Shown one piece after another: positions 47,383 to 56,230 of a DNA stretch of 64,000 nt (the first letter of the stretch is position 1; each line of letters opens with the position of its first letter). The position numbers and the translations under genes were made by a program. Below the pieces are notes generated by a model that worked only from the letters and a program-made list of their open reading frames with translations, searched no databases and was not told where the DNA came from. Origin of the DNA: Jeotgalibaca ciconiae (GTDB lineage Bacteria > Bacillota > Bacilli > Lactobacillales > Aerococcaceae); NCBI RefSeq assembly GCF_003955755.1, contig NZ_CP034465.1, positions 2,474,001-2,538,000 on the forward strand, written 5' to 3'.

Positions 47383-50021
47383 CTATTTCTGATGACGAGT
47401 AGGAGAACCACTGAAAATGCTCCAACTGAAATCCACATTCCTTCTGCTAAATAAGGAGTTTTATATTTTAGTTGAATGTGATGGTCGCCTGGTTCAATAG
47501 ATGCGCCAAGCAAACTGCCTAAAACTGGAAAAGTATTTACCTTCTCTCCATCAACTAGAACATCCCAACCTTCAGAAAAAGGGATTGTGATCAATAGAAT
47601 CGGGTTATCTTGTGCAATTTTAATAGTTCCTTCGATATTGGTTTGGCTGAAAGAAGTGAGGGTAATTCCTTCTTTTTTTCTTTCAGCAACAACCTCTTCG
47701 AATTGTTCTTGATTAAAGCGGTAAAGTTTCATATCTCGGATTGTTAGGGTATCTTTTAATAGTTCGAAGCCAAAACGAATGGTTTGATCGTTTTGATTGC
47801 TTGCGACATTAATGATTTGGTCGCTGCGATACGTCTTATAATAAGAAAGATCCTCTCCATTTAATCGTAGTTTTGCATCTTCGTCATCTATGCGTGAATC
47901 CAGTATAAGATAATAAGAATCATTTGTTTCAGGTACAAATTGTGATTCAATGGATGCAGACTTATCTGAATCATCTTTCGTATACGTTTTATTAAGGGAA
48001 CCTTGTAACGGAGAAGAAATATTTTCTGTAATCGTTGTACGGATTCCTTCCTCAGTATAAAAGGGTGATTCATAGACATTCAGAGACAGTGCTTTTAAAA
48101 TGTTCTCTTGGTTACTGATTGGATTATTTTCTTTTAAGCGAACATCTAGTATTTCTTCAGGAGCCGCAAAGATAAATGAAAGTGCATTTTCATTTAAATA
48201 ACCAGTCGTTCGGTAGTGATCAGCAATTTTTTGATAATGACTTAAATCAGGACGTGTTGAATTTGCATTTATTTTATAGACGGACGAAGAATTTTGAAAT
48301 TCATCGGACAATGGTTTATTTTCAAATAAATAACGGATTCCAAAAAATGCATCTGTAAACAAAGTACCTGTCGAATAGGAAACAAATCCATTCCCTTCCG
48401 GAAAGCCTAAATAGCTATATAGTTCGGGGACTTCTTTTTCAAAAGTCGAACTAAAGTGTGAAGCGGATGGGTAATTAGCTTGAAAACTATCATTTTTAGA
48501 CCGCTGAAAAACTTTTTCTATCCGATAAAATTCATCTTTCTTCGGGCGGACATTCGCTAACATATCGTTTAATACGAGCTGGTAGTCATTAAAAGGCGCC
48601 ATTTTCACATAACTTAAGCGAGTGAGATCGATTGCAGCATTGGTGCTCATTTCGACTACTGCCGTCAATAGCAAGACGTAGGGCATCCACTTATATGCAC
48701 TTTCTCTGACTAAGAATAAAACAAGCACAAATATTAAAAAGAGGACCGTGGTAAGAACTTGGAAGGGAATAACAAATTCAAAATCTTGTTCTAAAACATA
48801 TAAAGCACTCCCAGTTTGCAATATCAATAACAAACAGGCAAAAGAAAGCGGGAAAGATTTGTTTTTTTGAATACTACGAAAGCCATTCAGAATGAAAAAG
48901 AAACACACAACAAAAGAGAATCGATAAGGATACCAAATCGGGTTTTGGAATCCATGCCATGCTTTATTCAAAATCTGTACGTTCATCGATAAAAAGAAAA
49001 AGACAGTAACAGCCAGTGCTACCATACGCTCTTTCAGCGAAAACTGACGGTTAAAAAAATAAAAAAGAAAACCGACAAGGGCGATCGTACCGATGAATAA
49101 ATTTGGATGTCCACTGGGAAGCTGGTCAAAATTGAAAGAACCTATATAGAATTTAGAAAGCACTTCTGGAAAAGGGTACTCCAAACTCCAATCAATCGCG
49201 TCGGAAGTGTAACTCGCTTTTCCACCCAATAAAGAAACGAAATTAGGCAACAGAGAAAATGCGACCAAACAAGCTCCTAAAATGGAATGGAAGGCGAAGC
49301 TGATTGTTTTTTTACAATAAAAAATAAATCTCTCGGAGAAGTTTTTACCCTTTGTTTGTTCTTGTTTTGATAAAGCAAATAAAAAATAAAAACAAATAAA
49401 AAGACAAATCATATAGGCGATATAATAATGAGAAAAAAGCATGATTGCTAGTGTGACAGTGTAAAAGAAGCCTTTTTCACCGTCAATTAATTTCTCTACT
49501 CCAAGAACGATGAGAGGCAAGAGGATCAACCCGTCTAGCCACATTACATTTAACTGATTAGCAATCGTATAACCCATTAAGGCATAAGAAACAGCAAAAG
49601 TAGGTACTAAATATCCTTGACCGTCAAATTTTTTAATTAGCAAATAGGCAAAAGACAGGCCGGAAGAAGAAATTTTCAGGAGTATTAATAAGGTAACTCC
49701 AACTGGTAAATATCGTTGAGGAAATAACAACAGCAGTAAATTAAACGGGCTGTTTAAATAATACCCCCAGACTCCGACCATTTCTCCGCCGATTCCTTTT
49801 ACAAAGGAGTAAAAGATTGCGTGTGGCTCTTCGAGAAGGGTATGCCGATAATAACTGTAGAAATCAACATACTGTTGGCCTAAATCAATCGTTAAAAGGG
49901 TGTTATTCCCAAACGGATAAACGCCCATGAAAACATAAATGATTGCCATAATAGAAAAAGGCAATAAAAAAGATAATAGCAGTAATTTTTGTGTTTTTCT
50001 TATTGATTCGGTTCGTAACAT
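47367..50021 (-). CDS. yfhO: YfhO-family membrane glycosyltransferase
   Basis: Large GT-C type membrane protein (884 aa) of the YfhO family, which glycosylates lipoteichoic acid or other surface polymers with an undecaprenyl-linked sugar. About 12-14 membrane helices fill residues 10-440. The first extracytoplasmic loop has the acidic motif LLTIDLGQQYVDFYSYYRH (38-56). A soluble extracytoplasmic domain (about 450-850) and a last helix end it. Acceptor and sugar are not readable. The SD AAGGAG lies rather far (13 nt) from the ATG. Confidence 0.85.
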   Translation of the reverse strand: MLRTESIRKTQKLLLLSFLLPFSIMAIIYVFMGVYPFGNNTLLTIDLGQQYVDFYSYYRHTLLEEPHAIFYSFVKGIGGEMVGVWGYYLNSPFNLLLLLFPQRYLPVGVTLLILLKISSSGLSFAYLLIKKFDGQGYLVPTFAVSYALMGYTIANQLNVMWLDGLILLPLIVLGVEKLIDGEKGFFYTVTLAIMLFSHYYIAYMICLFICFYFLFALSKQEQTKGKNFSERFIFYCKKTISFAFHSILGACLVAFSLLPNFVSLLGGKASYTSDAIDWSLEYPFPEVLSKFYIGSFNFDQLPSGHPNLFIGTIALVGFLFYFFNRQFSLKERMVALAVTVFFFLSMNVQILNKAWHGFQNPIWYPYRFSFVVCFFFILNGFRSIQKNKSFPLSFACLLLILQTGSALYVLEQDFEFVIPFQVLTTVLFLIFVLVLFLVRESAYKWMPYVLLLTAVVEMSTNAAIDLTRLSYVKMAPFNDYQLVLNDMLANVRPKKDEFYRIEKVFQRSKNDSFQANYPSASHFSSTFEKEVPELYSYLGFPEGNGFVSYSTGTLFTDAFFGIRYLFENKPLSDEFQNSSSVYKINANSTRPDLSHYQKIADHYRTTGYLNENALSFIFAAPEEILDVRLKENNPISNQENILKALSLNVYESPFYTEEGIRTTITENISSPLQGSLNKTYTKDDSDKSASIESQFVPETNDSYYLILDSRIDDEDAKLRLNGEDLSYYKTYRSDQIINVASNQNDQTIRFGFELLKDTLTIRDMKLYRFNQEQFEEVVAERKKEGITLTSFSQTNIEGTIKIAQDNPILLITIPFSEGWDVLVDGEKVNTFPVLGSLLGASIEPGDHHIQLKYKTPYLAEGMWISVGAFSVVLLLVIRNRKNRS

Positions 50022-50128
50022 ATGGCAGGCAGCTCTCCTTTCTAAATCACTAATAATAAAATAACATAGTGAATTATTTATTGCACTGCTTCTGCCATGA
50101 ATCTTATCAGAACTTTATGTTTTATACA

Positions 50129-50156
50129 TTGTTAAGGCAATCTTTTTTGTTATAAT
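50129..50156 (+). promoter_or_regulatory. Promoter of the PBP2 gene
   Basis: TTGTTA, 16-nt spacer, TATAAT with extended TGT, 40 bp before the TTG start. Confidence 0.65.
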
Positions 50157-50196
50157 AGGGTATTGAAAAAGATTTATATAAATAGGAGTGTGGACA

Positions 50197-52230
50197 TTGG
50201 GAAAGTCTAACCAAAAGCACAAAAAAAAGAAGTCGCACATACCTTTTCGTTTGAATCTCTTGTTTTTTATTGTATTTATTCTATTTTCGGCAATCATTGT
50301 TCGTTTAGGTTATTTACAGATTATTAGAGGAGACGAATTTGAGGCAATTGTAAGAAGAACGGAAACCACGATTGTTACTCAGAATGTTCCTCGGGGACTG
50401 ATTTACGATCGTAATGGAAATGTCCTTGTAGGCAACGAAGCGCAACATGCCGTTATTTATACAAGAGGAACAGATGATACTGCGACCAATATGGCAGAGA
50501 CAGCTGGTAAGTTGGCAGAAATTTTAACAGTTGATGCAGAAAACCTCACTGAAAGAGATTTGAAAGATTACTGGGCTGCCACTCATCGTGAAGCTCTATT
50601 GGAACGGATGACTGAAGAAGAGAAGCTTCTTTCAGGTGATAAAGTTTATGAAGTAGAACTGTCGAAAATTACTGAAGAGGATATTAACTTTTCAGATGAA
50701 GAGAAACAGGCAGTTGCTATTTTTAAAAGTATGAATAGTGCCACTGCACTGACAACGGTCAATATAAAAAATGTAGATGTAACAGATCAAGAACTTGCAA
50801 TGGTTAGTGAGAATATTTCTTCCCTTCCTGGGATCGATATTTCGAAAGATTGGACACGCGTATATCCACATGGCGATTTATTAAAAACAATTCTGGGTGG
50901 AGTAACTTCTGAAAAAGCCGGAATTCCAACAAATCTTGTCGAATCTTATCTTGCAAAAGGGTATGCCCGGAATGACCGAGTGGGTAATGCCTACTTGGAA
51001 CAACAATACGAAACCGTGTTGCGTGGTTCGAAAGCGCAGTATGAAACAATCACGAATCAGGATGGGGAAACAATTAAAACAACACAATCTTATGTTGGCA
51101 AACAAGGGAATAATTTACTTTTAACAACAGATATCGAGTTTCAAAAGAAAATTGAAGAAATTGCTACGAATTATCTGGAAAGCGGATCAGATTCATGGGG
51201 AGACCGTATCTATATTGTTGCTATGGATCCCAATAATGGCGATATTATTGGGATGACCGGAAAACAAATTGATAAAAATACAGGAGAAGTGTCTGATAAT
51301 GTTCATGGGGTGTTAAATGAAAGTTTTATCATCGGATCATCAATGAAGGGTGCCACAGTTCTTGCTGGGTACATGGATGGGGTTATTTCTGAGACGGATA
51401 ATACGATGATTGATGAGCCAATGAAGTTTGAGGCAACTAATAAAATCGCATCTTTGTTTAATCAGTCTTACAATAATCAAGTTCCTCTAAGCGACATTCT
51501 TGCTTTAGAGAAATCATCAAATACCTATATGGCAAAAATTGCAATGATGATGGGTGGTAAGTATACCTATGAATATGAAGAGAAAATTGATATGGATATG
51601 GATTTAGCGCTTGCTAAACTACGTACTTATTATGGACAATTTGGCTTAGGTGTTCGAACGGGGATCGATTTGCCGTCTGAATCGACAGGTTATCTTGGAG
51701 AAGCAAGTGATCCTGGACAAGTTCTTTTTGAAGCTTTCGGACAATATGATAATTATACACCCCTTCAACTGGGGCAATATATTGCAACGATTGCTAATGG
51801 CGGTACTCGTTATGCACCCCGTCTTGTGAAGGAAATAAGAGGAACGAATAGTGACGGTAGTTTGGGACCAGTCGAATTGGTAAAAGAACCAAAAATAATG
51901 AACCAATTGAATGTTAGTTCAGAAGCAATCGCTCGCGTTCACCAAGGAATGTGGCAAGTGATGCACAGCCCGACAGCTGCTTCTACGCGTATTTTTGGAG
52001 CCGATTATGCATATCGTGCTGCTGGGAAAACTGGTACAGGAGAATCCTTTTATCAAGGAAGTATCAAATCTTTGACAAACGAGGAATCAACAAATTCTAC
52101 ATTTGTCGCCTTTGCACCATTTGAGAATCCTGAAATTTCAATAGCAGTTGTTATTCCTTACTTATTAAACGACACTTCACCATCCACGGTAATCGCAAAA
52201 GAAGTGCTGGATGCGTATTTCAAAGATTAA
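50197..52230 (+). CDS. pbpA: Class B penicillin-binding protein (PBP2 transpeptidase)
   Basis: Membrane-anchored D,D-transpeptidase for lateral wall synthesis, working with RodA. Residues about 20-43 form the anchor helix, and a PBP dimer domain follows (about 50-330, with VPRGLIYDRNGNVL). Transpeptidase motifs: SSMK with Ser381, SSN at 440-442 and KTGT at 611-614. I chose TTG 50197 because AGGAG lies 8 nt upstream; GTG 50188 overlaps the SD. Length 677 aa. The place between sodA and rpmG matches Bacillus pbpA (PBP2a). Confidence 0.92.
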   Translation: MGKSNQKHKKKKSHIPFRLNLLFFIVFILFSAIIVRLGYLQIIRGDEFEAIVRRTETTIVTQNVPRGLIYDRNGNVLVGNEAQHAVIYTRGTDDTATNMAETAGKLAEILTVDAENLTERDLKDYWAATHREALLERMTEEEKLLSGDKVYEVELSKITEEDINFSDEEKQAVAIFKSMNSATALTTVNIKNVDVTDQELAMVSENISSLPGIDISKDWTRVYPHGDLLKTILGGVTSEKAGIPTNLVESYLAKGYARNDRVGNAYLEQQYETVLRGSKAQYETITNQDGETIKTTQSYVGKQGNNLLLTTDIEFQKKIEEIATNYLESGSDSWGDRIYIVAMDPNNGDIIGMTGKQIDKNTGEVSDNVHGVLNESFIIGSSMKGATVLAGYMDGVISETDNTMIDEPMKFEATNKIASLFNQSYNNQVPLSDILALEKSSNTYMAKIAMMMGGKYTYEYEEKIDMDMDLALAKLRTYYGQFGLGVRTGIDLPSESTGYLGEASDPGQVLFEAFGQYDNYTPLQLGQYIATIANGGTRYAPRLVKEIRGTNSDGSLGPVELVKEPKIMNQLNVSSEAIARVHQGMWQVMHSPTAASTRIFGADYAYRAAGKTGTGESFYQGSIKSLTNEESTNSTFVAFAPFENPEISIAVVIPYLLNDTSPSTVIAKEVLDAYFKD

Positions 52231-52267
52231 AAAAAACGGACGAGGATTGCTTCCTTGTCCGTTTTTT
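52231..52267. terminator. Bidirectional terminator between PBP2 and the MltG-like gene
   Basis: Stem AAAAAACGGAC.GAGGA / TCCTT.GTCCGTTTTTT. It starts 1 bp after the PBP stop codon. Confidence 0.9.
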
Positions 52268-52801
52268 CTATTCCATTGTAATGGTATCTAAGATTTGTTC
52301 TTGAGTCATGTCTTTCGATAAGTCATAAGAGCCGTATTGAAGCTTGGATGTTAGGTCGTTATCTTGCAAGTAATTCTCAGCATCTTCAACACTATCAATC
52401 AAGCCAGCTTCTACCAAATTTTGTAATACGACAGAAGAAGGCTGCCCTTCATGAATTAAAAAGACAATTTGATTATCGGACTGTAAATCGTCCTCAGCTG
52501 CTTCACTTTCAGAAGTTGTTGATTCAGTTTCTTCGTTCACAGATTCAAGCTCTTCATTATCGCTACTTTCTTCAGAAAGAGTTGTTTCAGAATGTTTTGA
52601 TTGCATCTCTTTTTTTAAAAGCTCATGCTCTACAAGAAGCTCTTCATATTTATTTTGATAATCGACCATATTACTGGTGTCTGTTTCTTCTGAACCTTCT
52701 TTTTGAGCAGCTACAGGTGAAGCGAACAAGTTATAGGCTGATAAAAGGAGGGCGGAGAAAAAGAAACCCAGTGCTAAAAAGCGTAATCTATCTTTAGTCA
52801 T
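52268..52801 (-). CDS. Membrane-anchored protein with MltG (YceG)-like LysM segment
   Basis: A 177-aa protein with one N-terminal helix (about 7-30), a short coiled segment, an acidic Ser/Glu-rich linker (about 70-110) and a C-terminal region (about 111-172) resembling the LysM-like part of MltG: IVFLIHEGQPSSVVLQNLVEAGLI followed by LQYGSYDLSKDMTQEQILDTI. The catalytic YceG domain is absent, so it cannot be an active transglycosylase. A wall-binding or regulatory role is inferred. Extracellular orientation is likely. Confidence 0.75.
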   Translation of the reverse strand: MTKDRLRFLALGFFFSALLLSAYNLFASPVAAQKEGSEETDTSNMVDYQNKYEELLVEHELLKKEMQSKHSETTLSEESSDNEELESVNEETESTTSESEAAEDDLQSDNQIVFLIHEGQPSSVVLQNLVEAGLIDSVEDAENYLQDNDLTSKLQYGSYDLSKDMTQEQILDTITME

Positions 52802-52830
52802 TATATTTCCTTTCTAAAACAAAAGATGCT

Positions 52831-53190
52831 TTATTGCAAGCTTTCTTGATGGTTATCAAGAATTAATTGAACAGTGGTTTCAGGAAGATCCAATTGCTCA
52901 GCAATTTCATCAATCGTCTTACCTTTTTCATGAAGCGATACTGCGTGCTGCTTGGTAACAGCTGTCATCTTTTTAATTGGAAGATCCTCATTTTCAGAAG
53001 AATCTTCTTTTACTATTTTTTCAACTGTGGAAAGTCTAGTTTTTAAAGCATGCACATCTTCTGTAATTTGAAGCGTAAAATCACTGACTTCGGTTAGTAA
53101 AGCATGTTCCTCTTCTTTTGTGAAGAAAGAAATTAACAGAAGAAGGATTGCTGATACTAATAATATAATTACGATTATCCATAAGTTCAT
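52831..53190 (-). CDS. Membrane-anchored protein with C-terminal HTH-like region
   Basis: I do not recognise a named gene. The 119-aa protein has one N-terminal membrane helix (about 2-24), a charged, partly coiled middle (about 28-75), and a C-terminal helix-turn-helix-like segment AVSLHEKGKTIDEIAEQLDLPETTVQLILD (88-117). This resembles the SwrB/DUF6115 architecture of Firmicutes. It is 29 bp upstream of the MltG-like gene on the same strand, so the two are probably one unit. Confidence 0.75.
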   Translation of the reverse strand: MNLWIIVIILLVSAILLLLISFFTKEEEHALLTEVSDFTLQITEDVHALKTRLSTVEKIVKEDSSENEDLPIKKMTAVTKQHAVSLHEKGKTIDEIAEQLDLPETTVQLILDNHQESLQ

Positions 53191-53341
53191 CTTTTCACCT
53201 CTATTCTAAACAATTGCTCACTTCTAGTATTTTAATGAAATGAGAAAGTTTCTGCAACTACAACTTCACTCTTTTTTTTCTAAGAAATATGTGTATAATA
53301 AATAGTGTTGTAATAAAAGACTGGATTCTCAGCCATGATAA

Positions 53342-53350
53342 TGATACAAT
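53342..53350 (+). promoter_or_regulatory. Extended -10 promoter of rpmG
   Basis: TGATACAAT, 57 bp before the rpmG start; a second TATAAT-like box at about 53294 is less well placed. Confidence 0.45.
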
Positions 53351-53407
53351 GCAACATGCAAGAAGATGAATGAGTCTTCAATTTTTTTATGTTTGGAGGT
53401 ATGACTG

Positions 53408-53557
53408 ATGAGATTAAACATTACTTTAGAATGTACAGAATGTAAAGAGCGTAATTATCTTTCTAAAAAGAACAAACGTAACAACCCTGATCGTTTGGAA
53501 TTGAAAAAATACTGCCCACGTGAAAGAAAAGTAACTCTTCACCGTGAAGTAAAATAA
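53408..53557 (+). CDS. rpmG: 50S ribosomal protein L33
   Basis: A 49-aa ribosomal protein matching L33 throughout ([38 protein letters not shown]). It has CxxC and one further Cys, but the fourth zinc ligand is replaced (CPRE), so zinc binding is incomplete. GGAGGT lies 10 nt before the ATG. It is followed by a terminator and a structured RNA. Confidence 0.95.
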   Translation: MRLNITLECTECKERNYLSKKNKRNNPDRLELKKYCPRERKVTLHREVK

Positions 53558-53582
53558 CAACAGGCTTCCTGTTGTTTTTTTG
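53556..53582 (+). terminator. Terminator of rpmG
   Basis: Nine-bp stem AACAACAGG / CCTGTTGTT with CTT loop and seven T. Confidence 0.92.
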
Positions 53583-53626
53583 TATCGTAGGTTTTAAACA
53601 AGTGATTACTACCTTCGATGTATAAT

Positions 53627-53787
53627 GGGTCAAGCCTGTCTCTGGAAAATTAGATCAACCGTACCCTTCTAACGCATACTGGTCGTTACTGTATCCATAA
53701 GCAGCCAAAGCTGCTGAACCAGCAAGTCTTTCCACAACTAAGATTACGATTATCTAATTTTTTTCGAGTCAGGATACACTTGCCCCG
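53627..53787 (+). ncRNA. ssrS: Structured non-coding RNA, probable 6S RNA
   Basis: A TATAAT (53621-53626) precedes a 160-nt rod-like fold: CAAG-CCTG-CTC (53631-53642) pairs with GAG-CAGG-CTTG (53766-53782); AAAATTAGAT (53646-53655) pairs with ATCTAATTTT (53752-53761); then a large internal bubble (23 and 29 nt); CTGGT (53679-53683) with ACCAG (53718-53722); and an apical AGCAGC-CAAA-GCTGCT hairpin (53700-53715). A central bubble between two stems, and a position directly before the 5-formyltetrahydrofolate cyclo-ligase gene, are the hallmarks of 6S RNA, which sequesters sigma-A RNA polymerase. No protein frame is present. Another ncRNA class is possible. Confidence 0.6.
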
Positions 53788-53821
53788 CTTTTCTAAAGAA
53801 AAGAAGAAAGGGGGTTTCTCT

Positions 53822-54370
53822 ATGGATAAACAAACTATTCGCATGGAAATACTAACTACTCTTAAAAAACTACCGAAACAAAAAAGAATGAGTTATAACC
53901 AGCAGCTGATTTCAAAGCTTATAAATAGTTCAGAATGGAAAAGTTCTGAAGTAGTAGGGGTTACCTTAGCACGATATCCGGAAGTTGAAACTGAAAAAAT
54001 CATTTCAGCTGCTTGGGACGCAGGAAAGAAAGTCGTTATTCCATACAGTGGAAGAAATCGAAGATTGTCTTTTTATTACTATGAGAGAGACACCCCATTG
54101 GAAGAAAGTAAAATTGGTTTGTTGGAACCCGCAGATCGTTCAGAAGAAGTACCAAAAGAATTAATTGATTTACTTATTGTTCCTGGACTGAGTTATTCAA
54201 AAAGGGGCTACCGAGTCGGATTTGGCGGCGGGTATTATGATCGTTATTTAGCAGATTATTACGGAAAAACGATTTCGATATTGTATCCATTTCAGTTAGA
54301 CGAACAGGTTGAAGACCTGGTAGAGCCGTTCGATATCCCCATACAAAAATTGTTCATCGCTTCTGAATAA
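53822..54370 (+). CDS. 5-formyltetrahydrofolate cyclo-ligase
   Basis: ATP-dependent enzyme that recycles 5-formyl-THF to 5,10-methenyl-THF in one-carbon metabolism. The 182-aa protein has the family motifs in VGVTLARYPEVETEKII, FYYYERDTPL and the C-terminal VPGLSYSKRGYRVGFGGGYYDRYL. I chose ATG 53822 because AAAGGGGG lies 7 nt upstream; a TTG at 53780 lies inside the preceding RNA. It corresponds to Bacillus yqgN. Confidence 0.93.
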   Translation: MDKQTIRMEILTTLKKLPKQKRMSYNQQLISKLINSSEWKSSEVVGVTLARYPEVETEKIISAAWDAGKKVVIPYSGRNRRLSFYYYERDTPLEESKIGLLEPADRSEEVPKELIDLLIVPGLSYSKRGYRVGFGGGYYDRYLADYYGKTISILYPFQLDEQVEDLVEPFDIPIQKLFIASE

Positions 54371-54410
54371 CTTATAATAGTACTATAGCTAGTTACGAGG
54401 AGGCAGTTAG

Positions 54411-55103
54411 ATGGAAAATTTTAGTATACGTAGAAAATTTCGGAAGAAACGAATCATTATGACCTATCTCTTTTTAGGTATACAGGTAATTGCTTTTTTA
54501 TTAATGACATTTATGGGCGGCAGTCAAAATACATTTACCTTATATATATTCGGAGCCAAAGTGAATGAAGCTATTGTTATGGGTGAAATCTGGCGCCTTA
54601 TTACGCCTATTTTTTTACACATCGGTTTTATGCATTTGTTAATAAATAGTATTACTCTGTACTATCTGGGCTCTCAATTAGAACTAACGTATGGAAGTAT
54701 ACGATTTGCAATTATCTATTTACTAGGCGGATTTATGGGCAATGCGATGAGTTTTGCCTTTACTCCAGCGATTTCGGCGGGAGCAAGCACTTCTTTGTTT
54801 GGATTGTTTGCTGCTACAGTCGTGTTAGGCAGGTTGTATCCACATAATTATGCAATCAGGAACATGGCACAAGGCTTTTTGATTTTGATTGTTATTAATT
54901 TTATCTCTGGCTTAACCAGTTCTTCCATTGATAACTGGGGGCATTTAGGCGGGGCCATGGGCGGCGGATTGGCTGCATGTTTTATCATGATCCCTAATTT
55001 AGCACCGATTGAAAAAAATATTCGTATCAAAATGCTGATTGCTTACCTGCTTTTAGCAATTTTATTTATAGCTATCGGATTTAGAAGATTTGGAATGATA
55101 TAA
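54411..55103 (+). CDS. Rhomboid-family intramembrane serine protease (GluP-like)
   Basis: Seven-helix membrane protease of 230 aa. The Ser of GASTSLFG (near 124-131) and the His of DNWGHLGGAMGG (near 174-185) form the catalytic dyad; WRLITPIFLHIGFMHLLIN gives the family HxxN-type motif. The usual GASG is GAST here, which may alter the oxyanion site. It lacks the long N-terminal and TPR domains of Bacillus GluP (YqgP) but keeps its position before glcK. Substrates unknown. Confidence 0.9.
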   Translation: MENFSIRRKFRKKRIIMTYLFLGIQVIAFLLMTFMGGSQNTFTLYIFGAKVNEAIVMGEIWRLITPIFLHIGFMHLLINSITLYYLGSQLELTYGSIRFAIIYLLGGFMGNAMSFAFTPAISAGASTSLFGLFAATVVLGRLYPHNYAIRNMAQGFLILIVINFISGLTSSSIDNWGHLGGAMGGGLAACFIMIPNLAPIEKNIRIKMLIAYLLLAILFIAIGFRRFGMI

Positions 55104-55132
55104 TAGAGAAAAATCAGTGGGAGGCGTTGACT

Positions 55133-56095
55133 TTGTCATCAAAAATTTTAGGAATTGATTTAGGCGGGACTTCTGTAAAATTAGCGATTCTTACGGAAGA
55201 CGGAAAGATTCAACAAAAATGGAGTATTGGGACCGATATCTTGGATGGCGGAAAACAAATTGTTCCAGATATTATTCAATCGATCCAACATCATTTTGAC
55301 CTGTACCAATTAACGAAAGATGATTTCAAAGGAATCGGCATGGGTTCCCCTGGAGCAGTGAACCGCAAGTTGGGCACTGTTACGGGAGCCTTTAATTTAA
55401 ATTGGAAAGATTCACAAGAAGTTGGCAAAGAGATTGAGGATGCTATTGGGCTTCCATTTTATATTGACAATGATGCGAACGTCGCTGCGCTTGGAGAAAA
55501 GTGGATGGGTGCAGGTGCTGATGATCCTGATGTAGTTTTTATTACACTCGGAACCGGTGTTGGCGGCGGTGTCGTTATGAACGGCGAACTTATCCATGGA
55601 ACTGCAGGGTCTGGTGGAGAAATTGGACATATTACAATCGAGCCAAATGGGTTTGAATGTACTTGTGGTAAAAAAGGCTGTCTAGAGACAGTAGCGAGCG
55701 CCTCTGGTGTCATCAATTTAACTCGTCAGTATTCAGAGAAATTTGCTGGAAAATCTGAATTAAAGACTCTAATAGATGATGGTGCAGAAGTTACTTCAAA
55801 GATGGTTTTTGATTTAGCAAAAGAGAAAGATGCTTTAGCAGAGATGGTAGTCGATCAATTTGCCTATTATTTAGGGTTAGCATGTAGTCATCTCGGCAAC
55901 ATTTTAAATCCTAAGTATATTATCATTGGCGGCGGAGTATCAAATGCAGGAGAGTTTTTGCTGGAAAAGGTACAAAAAAGCTTCGCTACTTATACCTTCC
56001 CGAATGTTCGTGAAACGACTCATGTAAAACTAGCTGAGCTTGGAAATGATGCAGGTGTAATCGGAGCAGGGTATTTAGTTAAAGTTAATAAATAG
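55133..56095 (+). CDS. glcK: Glucokinase, ROK family
   Basis: Phosphorylates free glucose to glucose-6-phosphate, feeding glycolysis and Zwf. The ATP-binding GIDLGGTSVKLAIL is at residues 6-19. The ROK region has DNDANVAALGE, GTGVGGGVV, and the zinc motif CTCGKKGCLE (near 176-185). I chose TTG 55133 because GGGAGG lies 8 nt upstream; TTG 55127 is only 2 nt from it. Length 320 aa. The small yqgQ gene that precedes glcK in Bacillus is absent. Confidence 0.93.
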   Translation: MSSKILGIDLGGTSVKLAILTEDGKIQQKWSIGTDILDGGKQIVPDIIQSIQHHFDLYQLTKDDFKGIGMGSPGAVNRKLGTVTGAFNLNWKDSQEVGKEIEDAIGLPFYIDNDANVAALGEKWMGAGADDPDVVFITLGTGVGGGVVMNGELIHGTAGSGGEIGHITIEPNGFECTCGKKGCLETVASASGVINLTRQYSEKFAGKSELKTLIDDGAEVTSKMVFDLAKEKDALAEMVVDQFAYYLGLACSHLGNILNPKYIIIGGGVSNAGEFLLEKVQKSFATYTFPNVRETTHVKLAELGNDAGVIGAGYLVKVNK

Positions 56096-56110
56096 TCTAA
56101 AAAATATTGT

Positions 56111-56150
56111 GGCGTTAACCTCAAATAGGAATGTTAACGTCTTTTAATTT
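56111..56150 (+). terminator. Terminator of glcK
   Basis: CGTTAAC / GTTAACG stem with a 13-nt loop and a TTTTAATTTT tail. Confidence 0.7.
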
Positions 56151-56230
56151 TGAAAAGCATAGAAAAAACTCAAAATATTGTGTAGAATAAGCAGGTACAG
56201 TAGGAAAGAAAGGATGGGAATTTACTCATT

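Noticed and set aside
53780-53821. Longer 5-FCL from a TTG at 53780
   Set aside because: This TTG lies in the 3' stem of the structured RNA and lacks an SD, while ATG 53822 has AAAGGGGG at 7 nt.
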